Shown piece by piece: positions 1 to 7,101 of a stretch of 64,000 bases of DNA. The stretch's first letter is position 1; the number at the start of each line of letters is the position of its first letter. The notes below the pieces were generated by a model. It saw nothing but the letters and a program-made list of their open reading frames with translations. It searched no databases and had not been told where the DNA came from. The stretch comes from Faecalicatena contorta (lineage in GTDB: Bacteria; Bacillota; Clostridia; Lachnospirales; Lachnospiraceae). Location of the stretch: NCBI RefSeq assembly GCF_003149105.1, contig NZ_QGDS01000012.1, forward strand, positions 1 to 64,000. The letters run 5' to 3'. The translations under genes were made by a program, and so were the position numbers.

Positions 1-418
1 TATAGTGCGCCCGGCGGGCGCACGTTTCAACGGGTGTGAGTCCCGAGTCCGCCTGGTAGTAGGAAGGACATAGCCAATGGCAAGGGTGTTGTGGGTGACT
101 ACGAATCTGAAGGAAGCCGGATGGCAAATCTCTGGTCTGACGCACAGAAATCATATCAGGCTAAAATCGGGGGTAAGGCTGCTATACAAGTTGAAGCCCA
201 ATAACTACACGGAACCGATTGTGGTAAATATGGCAGATGGATGGAGAGAAGGAACGTGCGAGTACCCGGGGAGATCTGCATGATGCGCTCTGAAAGGAGT
301 AACTATTATCGCAAGGTAATACTGAACATGCAGAAGTCAGCAGAGGTCGTAGTAGTCGAGAGGTGAAGGACCGAATCAATAGGAGTCCCAAGTATAACCG
401 AGAAAGGAGGAATGGCTG

Positions 419-1816
419 ATGAAGGCAGAAAACTCTGATAACAGAGACTGTCCGCAAAGAGATAGTGCGGAACATGAAGGGTATGCGGAAGTGCGTAGGT
501 CATTCCGCTCGATATGGAAAGAAAAGGACAGTGCACAGCCAGAACTCTTGGAGAAGATACTGTATAAGGACAACTTAAACAGAGCTTATAAAAGGGTGAA
601 GGCAAGCAAGGGAGCACCGGGAATTGACGGAATAAGCGTTGATGAGATAGGTGCATACCTACGGGATAATCAAGAAACCATTATCGAGAGGATATACAAG
701 GGGAAATATACACCCGACCCGGTAAGGGGCAAAGAAATCCCAAAAGCAGACGGTGGAATGCGAAAGCTTGGTATTCCAACAGTCAAAGACCGTATTTTTC
801 AGCAAGCCATTGCACAACAACTGATGCCGATTTATGAAGCGCAATTCTCGGATGGAAGCTTCGGTTATCGCCCGGGAAGAAATGCGAAAGATGCCATCAT
901 TAAGGTGAAGGAGTATGCAGAAGAGGGTTATCGCTATGCAGTATCAATTGACCTCTCGAGGTACTTTGACACCCTGAACCACGAATTATTGCTGAACATT
1001 CTTCGGAGAAATGTGAAGGATGAAAGAGTAATACAGTGGATTAAGAGGTACTTGAGGAGTGGTGTCCTGGAAGATGGAGTAGTCGTGGACACAGAGGAAG
1101 GTTCACCACAGGGTGGAAATCTGTCTCCACTACTGGCAAATGTTTATCTCAATGAGTTTGACCAAGAATTCCAAAAGAGAGGAGTTCCGTTCGTACGTTA
1201 TGCAGATGATATCGTTGTGTTGGCAAAGAGCGAAAGAGCCGCAAAGAGACTTTTGGAGACAAGCACGAATTATCTTGAAGGAAAGCTTAAGCTGACCGTA
1301 AACAAAGATAAAAGTCGTGTGGTCAGTGTGTTTGCAATCCGAAATTTTAAATTCCTTGGCTTCGCATTGGGAAGGAACGGGGAGGGTATATTTGTCCGAG
1401 TTCATCCGAAGTCATGGAAGAAGTTTAAATCCAAGCTGAAAGAGCTTTCTTCCCGAAGGTCTGTTCAGAGCATACGACCGGCATTGGAAAAGATAAAGGT
1501 ATATGCCAGAGGATGGCTTAACTATTACGGAACTGCAAGGATTAAAAATCCCATTGATGCCATCAACGGGTGGCTTTACCATCGGATTCGTATGTGTATT
1601 TGGAAACAATGGAAGAAACCGAAAACCAAGAAACGCAATCTGATGAAGCTTGGCATACCCGAATATTTTGCACACCAGGCGGCCAATAGCCGAAGGAAAT
1701 ACTGGTATGTATCGGGTATGGGTGCGGTCAACAGAGCATTAACAAAAGAAAGACTGATAAACAGTGGCTTTTATGACTTAGCCACAGCCTATCAGTCTGT
1801 GCACATCAACTATTGA
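419..1816 (+). CDS. ltrA: Group II intron reverse transcriptase/maturase (LtrA-like)
   Basis: This 465-residue intron-encoded protein helps the intron RNA fold and splice, and reverse-transcribes it at the target site. An N-terminal region of about 60 residues leads into the reverse transcriptase fingers/palm, with the catalytic YADD motif at residues 261-264. The maturase (X) domain follows, with ARGWLNYYG around residue 365. No HNH endonuclease domain follows the X domain, as expected for class IIC elements. The start is an ATG at 419 preceded by AAAGGAGG at 403-410. It lies inside domain IV of the intron RNA. No frameshift or internal stop is present, so it may be active. Confidence 0.95.
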   Translation: MKAENSDNRDCPQRDSAEHEGYAEVRRSFRSIWKEKDSAQPELLEKILYKDNLNRAYKRVKASKGAPGIDGISVDEIGAYLRDNQETIIERIYKGKYTPDPVRGKEIPKADGGMRKLGIPTVKDRIFQQAIAQQLMPIYEAQFSDGSFGYRPGRNAKDAIIKVKEYAEEGYRYAVSIDLSRYFDTLNHELLLNILRRNVKDERVIQWIKRYLRSGVLEDGVVVDTEEGSPQGGNLSPLLANVYLNEFDQEFQKRGVPFVRYADDIVVLAKSERAAKRLLETSTNYLEGKLKLTVNKDKSRVVSVFAIRNFKFLGFALGRNGEGIFVRVHPKSWKKFKSKLKELSSRRSVQSIRPALEKIKVYARGWLNYYGTARIKNPIDAINGWLYHRIRMCIWKQWKKPKTKKRNLMKLGIPEYFAHQAANSRRKYWYVSGMGAVNRALTKERLINSGFYDLATAYQSVHINY

Positions 1817-1817
1817 A

Positions 1818-1887
1818 AGCGCCGTGTACCGAACGGTACGCACGGTGCTGTGAGAGGACGGCGGTTAGTCACTGCCTCCTACTCGAT
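1818..1887 (+). ncRNA. Group II intron domains V and VI
   Basis: Domain V begins with AGC at 1818. Its lower stem pairs 1818-1826 with 1841-1849 (one G-U pair), and an inner TACCG/CGGTA stem caps it. Domain VI follows, with GGCGGT pairing to a 3' strand ending in GCCTCC. The likely branch-point A is near 1881, about 7 nt before the 3' splice end. These elements form the catalytic core and carry the lariat branch point. Confidence 0.85.
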
Positions 1888-1898
1888 TAATTCTTCAC

Positions 1899-2273
1899 TT
1901 ATCTGTTCAGAAGCTTATCTATTATGATTTTATATTCACCATCTATTTTACGATACTTTTTAATGACATCGACTTCCTCTGCTGTAAGATAAAGCATATC
2001 GCCGCTCCCTATTTCCATGCCGGGTGCATAGGGGCCTTTTTGCTCTCTTATAATTCCATTTGCAGTGTATGGCTGGTTAACAAGCTGGTCCAATGTGACG
2101 CCATAAATTTGTGAAAGTTTAATTAAAAGGTCCAAATCAGGGGTACGCTTACTCGTCTCATAATTGGAATATGCCTGCCTGGAAATGTTAAGCATTTTGC
2201 CTAATGTTTCTTGTGTATAATTATGTGCTTTTCTCAGGATGTATAAGTTTTCTACTAGTTGTATATTAGACAA
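1899..2273 (-). CDS. XRE-family helix-turn-helix transcriptional regulator
   Basis: A 124-residue DNA-binding protein. Residues ~8-63 form an HTH_3 (Cro/C1-type) domain with the pattern YTQETLGKMLNISRQAYSNYE, in which SRQAYSNYE is the recognition helix. The last ~60 residues contain a helical LTAEEVDVIKKYRKI segment of unknown role, perhaps for dimerisation. I chose a TTG start at 2273 because a strong GGAGGTG ribosome binding site sits 5 nt upstream; an in-frame ATG 18 nt further upstream would place that site inside the coding region. It is followed on the same strand by nothing before the intron. Its target is unknown; self-regulation is typical of the family. Confidence 0.85.
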   Translation of the reverse strand: MSNIQLVENLYILRKAHNYTQETLGKMLNISRQAYSNYETSKRTPDLDLLIKLSQIYGVTLDQLVNQPYTANGIIREQKGPYAPGMEIGSGDMLYLTAEEVDVIKKYRKIDGEYKIIIDKLLNR

Positions 2274-2389
2274 TGCCGCACCTCCATTCACAGGAATTGA
2301 AAATTCTTCATAGATTATAGCAATTTTCCCTGTAAATAGATATGTATGACACGAAACGTAGATTTGTGATTAATTGCAACAACAAGTTG

Positions 2390-2836
2390 CTATTTGCTGA
2401 GTGTACTGTTATGATATTGGGAGGAAAATGTGACATCTTCTCCAAACCATGCAGGCGGTTTAAACGTGTTTGCAGACTCCTCATCAGGAAACTCGACTTC
2501 TGCTAGAATCAGGGGCGCAAGGTCTTCCAGAAAAATATCCAGTTCAATTGTTAGGTTTCCCTCTAATGGGAGCATATAACGGGTCTTCTGAATTAATCTT
2601 CCGTCAATTTTAGACCTCAGATGTGCATAAGACTCGGCTGTGAGAGGAAGGTTGTATTCTTCTCTTACCATAAGCCCTTTCGATTTATAGGTCAGGAAAT
2701 ATTCTTCCTGGTCTCTGCGGATACGGACAACAGGCTCTGTGCAGAGATAGCCTTGTTCTATATGGCGGCTGGGATAAGAATGAAGATCAGCCGGCAGGTT
2801 TTTTCTGTCTATCAGATATTTGCGTTCAATTTCCAT
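2390..2836 (-). CDS. CYTH domain protein (triphosphate tunnel phosphatase family)
   Basis: A 148-residue CYTH-superfamily protein, short and single-domain. The signature MEIERKYL (ExExK) is at the N-terminus, followed by the alternating charged beta strands of the tunnel, for example RIRRDQEEYFLTYKSKG (~38-54), ELDIFLEDL and AEVEFPDEE. Members hydrolyse inorganic triphosphate or other organic triphosphates with divalent metals; the substrate here is not determined. The ATG at 2836 has AAGGAG upstream and places the ExExK motif at the extreme N-terminus, as is usual. Longer in-frame starts up to 2914 add an unrelated tail and were not used. It is divergent from the DJ-1/PfpI gene. Confidence 0.88.
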   Translation of the reverse strand: MEIERKYLIDRKNLPADLHSYPSRHIEQGYLCTEPVVRIRRDQEEYFLTYKSKGLMVREEYNLPLTAESYAHLRSKIDGRLIQKTRYMLPLEGNLTIELDIFLEDLAPLILAEVEFPDEESANTFKPPAWFGEDVTFSSQYHNSTLSK

Positions 2837-2971
2837 AAAGAAACTCCTTTTTGCTTTTTGTTTATCATAGTACGGTATGTATGAAATGTAAACCATTGCA
2901 TTTTTAAATATCATTTGCTACACTGAGGACATGTAAAAATGCGGATGTAAAACTTGAAGGAGGAAAGGAAT

Positions 2972-3520
2972 ATGAAGCAGGTCAGTGTGTTTCTGGCAGA
3001 TGGTTTTGAGGAAATTGAAGGGCTTACAGTTGTGGATTTATTGAGACGGGCAGGTGTGGATACAAGTATGGTATCTATAACGGGAAGGCTGGATATTCAT
3101 GGCGCCCATGACATTATAGTGAAAGCAGATGTTTTATTTGAAGAGCAGGATTTCTCCGGCATGGATATGCTGGTGCTTCCGGGCGGGATGCCTGGGACTG
3201 CCAACCTTCAGGAACATCAGGGACTGAAAAAGCTTCTGGAAGAGCAGTATGCTCAGAAGAAATATATTGCTGCAATTTGTGCTGCGCCAAGTATTTTAGG
3301 GGGCCTTGGTTTTCTGGAGGGGCGTACCGCGTGTTCCTATCCGGCCATGGAGGAGAAGCTTACAGGTGCAAGGGTAGTGCAGAGTCCGGTTGCAGTGGAC
3401 GGACAAATTATTACGAGCCGCGGAGTAGGCACAGCAATTCCTTTTTCTTTGGAATTGATTTCAAAATTATGCGGACTGGAAAAGTCAGAAGAAATAGGAA
3501 AGTCAATCGTATTTATATAA
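2972..3520 (+). CDS. DJ-1/PfpI family protein (YajL/ThiJ-like)
   Basis: A 182-residue protein of the class I glutamine amidotransferase-like fold. The conserved nucleophile elbow is AAICAAPSIL with Cys103, and the acidic partner is in GFEE (residues 12-15). The GMPGT loop and the TSRGVGTAIPF segment are also family signatures. Members are variously described as chaperones, deglycases or stress proteins, so the exact activity is left open. The ATG at 2972 has GGAGGAAAGG just upstream; a TTG 18 nt earlier would include that site in the coding region. The gene is separated from tig by about 110 nt containing a probable promoter. Confidence 0.9.
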   Translation: MKQVSVFLADGFEEIEGLTVVDLLRRAGVDTSMVSITGRLDIHGAHDIIVKADVLFEEQDFSGMDMLVLPGGMPGTANLQEHQGLKKLLEEQYAQKKYIAAICAAPSILGGLGFLEGRTACSYPAMEEKLTGARVVQSPVAVDGQIITSRGVGTAIPFSLELISKLCGLEKSEEIGKSIVFI

Positions 3521-3528
3521 CAAACTAC

Positions 3529-3557
3529 TGGAAAATTAAAGCTGAATGTGCTATACT
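3529..3557 (+). promoter_or_regulatory. Probable sigma-A promoter of tig
   Basis: TGGAAA (3529-3534, 4 of 6 matches to TTGACA) and TATACT (3552-3557, 5 of 6) are separated by 17 nt. They lie 75 nt before the trigger factor start codon. The assignment rests on sequence only. Confidence 0.45.
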
Positions 3558-3631
3558 GTTTCAATGACTGCGAAAGTTTAGAGAATTTGCATTTGAATTT
3601 GAATGGTACGAATCAAGGAGGAAAATAAAAA

Positions 3632-4918
3632 ATGAGTTTACAGGTAGAAAATTTAGAACATAACATGGTGAAGCTGACGATCGAGGTTCCAGCAGAGGAT
3701 GTGGAGAAGGCACTTCAGGCTTCCTATTTAAAACAGCGTAAGCAGATGAACCTGCCAGGTTTCCGCAAAGGGAAAGTACCGAGACAGATGATTGAAAAGA
3801 TGTATGGACCAGAAGTGTTCTATGATGAAGCAGCAAACCAGATAATTCCGGAAGCATATAGTAAAGCATATGACGAGTGTGAACTGGAACTTGTTTCTCA
3901 GCCGCAGATTGATGTTGTTCAGATGGAAAAGGGAAAACCTTTCATTTTTACAGCAGAGGTTGCAGTGAAGCCGGAAGTTACTCTTGGTGAATATAAAGGA
4001 CTGAAGGTAGACAAAGGCTCTACCAGAGTTACAGCAAAAGAGATTGACGAAGAAATCGACAAAGAACGTGAAAAGAGTGCGAGAACGGTCGATGTAACAG
4101 ATCGTGCGGTTCAGGACAAAGATCAGGTAGTACTGGATTTTGAAGGTTTTGTAGACGGAGAAGCATTTGAAGGCGGCAAGGGTGAGAACTATCCGCTTAC
4201 GATTGGTTCCGGTTCATTTATTCCAGGCTTTGAAGAGCAGTTGATTGGCGCTGAAATTGGCAAAGAACTGGATGTGAAGGTTACTTTCCCGGAAGAATAT
4301 CAGGCGGTAGAACTGGCTGGCAAGGATGCTGTATTTAAATGCACAGTACATGAGATTAAGGCAAAAGAGCTTCCAGAACTTGACGATGAATTTGCTTCAG
4401 AAGTGTCTGAGTGCGAAACTTTAGAAGCTTACAAAGCAGAAGTAAAGAAAAACATTAAAGAGCGTAAAGAGCGTGAAGCGAAAGAAAAGAAAGAAAACCA
4501 GGCAGTAGAGCAGGCAGTAGAGAATGCCCAGATGGATATTCCACAGGCTATGATTGATATGCAGGTAAAGCAGATGAGAGATGATTTTGCACGCCGTATC
4601 CAGCAGCAGGGACTGTCTATGGAGCAGTACTTCCAGTTTACCGGAATGACAGCGGAGAAGATGGAAGAAGAAATGAGACCCCAGGCTGACAAGCAGATTA
4701 AGACCAGACTGGTTTTAGAGGCTGTTGTAAAAGCTGAAAATATTGAGGTTTCTGATGAACGTCTGGATGAAGAATTACAGAAGATGGCAGAAGCATATCA
4801 GATGGAAGTGGATAAGTTAAAAGAATTCATGGGTGATAACGAGAAGAAACAAATCAAGCAGGATATTGCTGTACAGGAAGCAGTTACAGTGCTTGCCGAT
4901 GCGGCAGTTGAGGAATAA
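3632..4918 (+). CDS. tig: Trigger factor, ribosome-associated chaperone
   Basis: A full-length 428-residue trigger factor that binds the ribosome at the exit tunnel and shields nascent chains. The N-terminal ribosome-binding domain carries the family signature GFRKGKVPR near residues 44-52. A central FKBP-type prolyl isomerase domain follows (about 160-245, with LDFEGFVDGEAFEGG and IPGFEEQL), then a helical C-terminal substrate-cradling domain. The ATG at 3632 is preceded by AAGGAGG. It leads a protein quality-control operon with clpP 15 nt and clpX about 600 nt downstream, an arrangement common in Firmicutes. Confidence 0.97.
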   Translation: MSLQVENLEHNMVKLTIEVPAEDVEKALQASYLKQRKQMNLPGFRKGKVPRQMIEKMYGPEVFYDEAANQIIPEAYSKAYDECELELVSQPQIDVVQMEKGKPFIFTAEVAVKPEVTLGEYKGLKVDKGSTRVTAKEIDEEIDKEREKSARTVDVTDRAVQDKDQVVLDFEGFVDGEAFEGGKGENYPLTIGSGSFIPGFEEQLIGAEIGKELDVKVTFPEEYQAVELAGKDAVFKCTVHEIKAKELPELDDEFASEVSECETLEAYKAEVKKNIKERKEREAKEKKENQAVEQAVENAQMDIPQAMIDMQVKQMRDDFARRIQQQGLSMEQYFQFTGMTAEKMEEEMRPQADKQIKTRLVLEAVVKAENIEVSDERLDEELQKMAEAYQMEVDKLKEFMGDNEKKQIKQDIAVQEAVTVLADAAVEE

Positions 4919-4933
4919 TCAGGAGGGACATGA

Positions 4934-5515
4934 ATGAGTTTAGTACCTTACGTCATTGAACAGACGAGTCGTGGGGAACGCTCCTACGACATTTATTCAA
5001 GGTTATTAAAAGAAAGAATTATTTTTCTGGGAGAAGATGTAAATGATGTGTCAGCAAGTGTGATTGTAGCACAGCTGCTTTTCCTGGAGGCAGATGACCC
5101 GGATAAAGATATACAGTTATATATTAATAGTCCGGGAGGTTCTGTGACGGCCGGACTGGCGATTTATGATACAATGCAGTACATTAAATGCGATGTTTCT
5201 ACTGTGTGTATTGGCATGGCTGCAAGTATGGGGGCATTTTTGCTTTCAGGCGGAAAGAAGGGAAAGCGTTTTGCACTCCCTAATGCAGAAATTATGATTC
5301 ATCAGCCTTCAGGCGGGACGCAGGGACAGGCAACGGAAATCCAGATTGCGGCCGAACACATTTTGAAGACCCGTCAGAAATTAAACCAGATTATGGCTGA
5401 GAATACCGGACAGGACCTGGAAGTTATCAAAAGAGATACCGAGAGAGATAACTTCATGTCTGCCCAGGAAGCAAAGGAATATGGATTAATAGATGAGGTA
5501 ATTGCCAGACACTAA
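4934..5515 (+). CDS. clpP: ATP-dependent Clp protease proteolytic subunit
   Basis: A 193-residue ClpP serine peptidase that forms the double-heptamer chamber and degrades substrates fed by ClpX. The catalytic triad is visible: Ser98 in GMAASMGAF, His123 in MIHQPSGG and Asp172 in ERDNF. The length is normal for the family. AGGAGGG precedes the start at 4934. The gene lies between tig and clpX with short spacers, so co-transcription is likely. No CtsR box was seen nearby. Confidence 0.97.
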   Translation: MSLVPYVIEQTSRGERSYDIYSRLLKERIIFLGEDVNDVSASVIVAQLLFLEADDPDKDIQLYINSPGGSVTAGLAIYDTMQYIKCDVSTVCIGMAASMGAFLLSGGKKGKRFALPNAEIMIHQPSGGTQGQATEIQIAAEHILKTRQKLNQIMAENTGQDLEVIKRDTERDNFMSAQEAKEYGLIDEVIARH

Positions 5516-5539
5516 TGGCAACGTGAGGTGAAGAGCATT

Positions 5540-6811
5540 ATGGCAGGAAGAGTAAGTGATGATACAGTGAGATGTTCCTTCTGTAATAAGACACAGGCAC
5601 AAGTGCGCAAGCTGATAGCAGGCCCCAATGGGGCATATATCTGTGATGAGTGCATTGATGTGTGCGCGGAAATTATTGAAGAAGAGTTCGAATACGACGA
5701 AGGAAAAAAATTTGAAGATATTAATCTTCTGACACCGGAAGAAATGAAAGCCTTTTTGGATGAATATGTTATTGGTCAGGAGGAGGCAAAGAAAGTTCTT
5801 TCTGTAGCCGTATATAATCACTACAAGCGGATTATGGCAGAGCAGGATTTGGGAGTTGAGCTGCAGAAAAGTAACATATTAATGCTGGGGCCTACCGGCT
5901 GCGGTAAGACGCTGCTTGCCCAGACACTTGCGAGAATATTGAATGTACCATTTGCAATTGCAGATGCTACGGCACTAACAGAAGCCGGTTATGTGGGTGA
6001 AGATGTGGAAAATATTCTGCTGAAAGTCATTCAGGCTGCGGACGGTGATATTGAGCGTGCAGAACATGGTATTATATATATTGACGAGATTGATAAAATT
6101 ACAAGAAAATCTGAAAACCCTTCCATTACCCGTGATGTATCAGGTGAAGGGGTACAGCAGGCACTGCTGAAGATTGTAGAAGGTACTGTTGCATCTGTAC
6201 CTCCTCAGGGAGGCAGAAAGCATCCTCATCAGGAACTGATACAGATCGATACGACGAATATCCTGTTTATCTGCGGGGGTGCCTTCGAAGGAATTGACAA
6301 GTTGATTGAGACACGTCTGGATAAGAAATCTATTGGATTTAATGCAGAGATTGCTTCTAAGCAAGAGCGAAATGTGGATGTTCTGCTCCATCAGGTTCTG
6401 CCCCAGGATTTGGTGAAGTTTGGACTGATACCGGAGCTGGTCGGGCGTCTGCCGGTCACTGTCTCACTGGAGATGCTGGATAAAGAAGCTTTAATTAGAA
6501 TTCTGACAGAGCCGAAGAGTGCAATTGTAAAGCAGTATCAAAAGCTGTTAGAGCTGGACGGAGTGAGGCTGGAATTTGATAAGGATGCCCTCTATGAAAT
6601 TGCGGAGACATCTCTTGCCAGAAAGACAGGGGCAAGAGGTTTGCGGGCGATTATGGAGACGATTATGATGGATACAATGTTTAAAGTTCCGTCTGATGAT
6701 ACAATCAAAGGATGCCGGATAACGAAAGAAGTGGTGAAAGGAACGGGAAGCCCATTGTATGAATGTGATGGGGAAGAACGCAGATCATTCCTGACATCAG
6801 AAAGTGCATAG
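5540..6811 (+). CDS. clpX: ATP-dependent Clp protease ATPase subunit ClpX
   Basis: A 423-residue AAA+ unfoldase that recognises tagged proteins and translocates them into ClpP. The N-terminal zinc-binding domain has four cysteines (CSFC near residue 12 and CDEC near 35). Walker A is GPTGCGKT, Walker B is IIYIDEID, and the IGF-type ClpP-contact loop is present as KSIGFNAE. I chose the ATG at 5540, which has GAGGTGA about 8 nt upstream, over a GTG at 5528 that overlaps the ribosome binding site. It is co-directional with clpP, with a 24 nt spacer. Confidence 0.96.
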   Translation: MAGRVSDDTVRCSFCNKTQAQVRKLIAGPNGAYICDECIDVCAEIIEEEFEYDEGKKFEDINLLTPEEMKAFLDEYVIGQEEAKKVLSVAVYNHYKRIMAEQDLGVELQKSNILMLGPTGCGKTLLAQTLARILNVPFAIADATALTEAGYVGEDVENILLKVIQAADGDIERAEHGIIYIDEIDKITRKSENPSITRDVSGEGVQQALLKIVEGTVASVPPQGGRKHPHQELIQIDTTNILFICGGAFEGIDKLIETRLDKKSIGFNAEIASKQERNVDVLLHQVLPQDLVKFGLIPELVGRLPVTVSLEMLDKEALIRILTEPKSAIVKQYQKLLELDGVRLEFDKDALYEIAETSLARKTGARGLRAIMETIMMDTMFKVPSDDTIKGCRITKEVVKGTGSPLYECDGEERRSFLTSESA

Positions 6812-6823
6812 ACCGAAAGCAAC

Positions 6824-6893
6824 TTGGTGAGGTATTGTCGAGCCTAGTGCGAGGTCGTTCTTTGAGCTTGGCGAGGTGTTTTCGAGCTTAGGG
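6824..6893 (+). repeat. Three imperfect tandem units of 20-23 nt downstream of clpX
   Basis: Units at 6824-6844, 6845-6867 and 6868-6887 share a core of GYGAGGT, then a variable T-rich stretch, then GAGC, and a partial fourth copy begins at 6888. There is no sensible coding frame across them. They lie 13 nt after the clpX stop codon. Confidence 0.6.
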
Positions 6894-6948
6894 AAAAGAA
6901 CTTCATGAGAGATTAGGGCGGGTGCAATGGGAAAACCATGTATCCGCT

Positions 6949-6986
6949 TTTTTACTTTATAGGATGCGCATCCTATAAAGTAAAAA
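6949..6986. repeat. Perfect 38-bp palindrome in the clpX-lon spacer
   Basis: Bases 6949-6967 are the exact reverse complement of 6968-6986, with no loop; the centre is ATGC/GCAT. Each arm starts or ends with five T or A residues, so it could act as a bidirectional intrinsic terminator, a cruciform or part of a repeat element. A small GCCC/GGGC hairpin follows at once (6987-6997). Confidence 0.8.
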
Positions 6987-7052
6987 GCCCTCCGGGCGGG
7001 ATGCGCACTGGGCTGTATAAGGAAGCTGCCGCTGTGCGGCCAACCCAGGCGC

Positions 7053-7085
7053 GAGTTTCGCGAGCGAAACTCTATTTTGTATAAT
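7053..7085 (+). promoter_or_regulatory. Putative lon promoter with inverted-repeat operator
   Basis: A perfect TATAAT lies at 7080-7085. Directly upstream, GAGTTTCGC (7053-7061) and GCGAAACTC (7064-7072) form a perfect inverted repeat with a 2-nt centre, covering the place where a -35 box would be (TTCGCG, a weak match). This looks like a repressor site. It matches neither the CIRCE nor the CtsR consensus. The -10 box is very close to the ribosome binding site, so the true start point needs mapping. Confidence 0.45.
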
Positions 7086-7101
7086 AGGAAAAGGAGACAA
7101 T

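Larger units (their letters stand above)
5..1887 (+). mobile_element. Group II intron, class IIC, essentially complete
   Basis: A self-splicing retroelement. The RNA starts with GTGCG at 5, followed by a hairpin made of GCGCCCG and CGGGCGC. Domain I motifs typical of class IIC introns follow, including the GGGTGTGAGTCCCGAG element and an AGAAGTCAGCAGAGGTCGTA element near 331. The maturase reading frame sits in domain IV. Domains V and VI lie at 1818-1887 and the intron ends in ACTCGAT. Only 4 nt of upstream flank are in the window, so the target site cannot be judged; class IIC introns usually insert just after intrinsic terminators. The exact 5' boundary rests on similarity to known class IIC ends. 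Confidence 0.9.

Noticed and set aside
77..283. A 68-codon frame at the 5' end of the intron
   Set aside because: It falls in the structured domain I RNA of the group II intron.
2375..2390. Small GCAAC/GTTGC inverted repeat after the CYTH gene
   Set aside because: A 5-bp stem without a T-run is too weak to call a terminator or operator.
7053..7072. CIRCE or CtsR site upstream of lon
   Set aside because: The dyad does not match the TTAGCACTC-N9-GAGTGCTAA or GGTCAAA-type consensus sequences.
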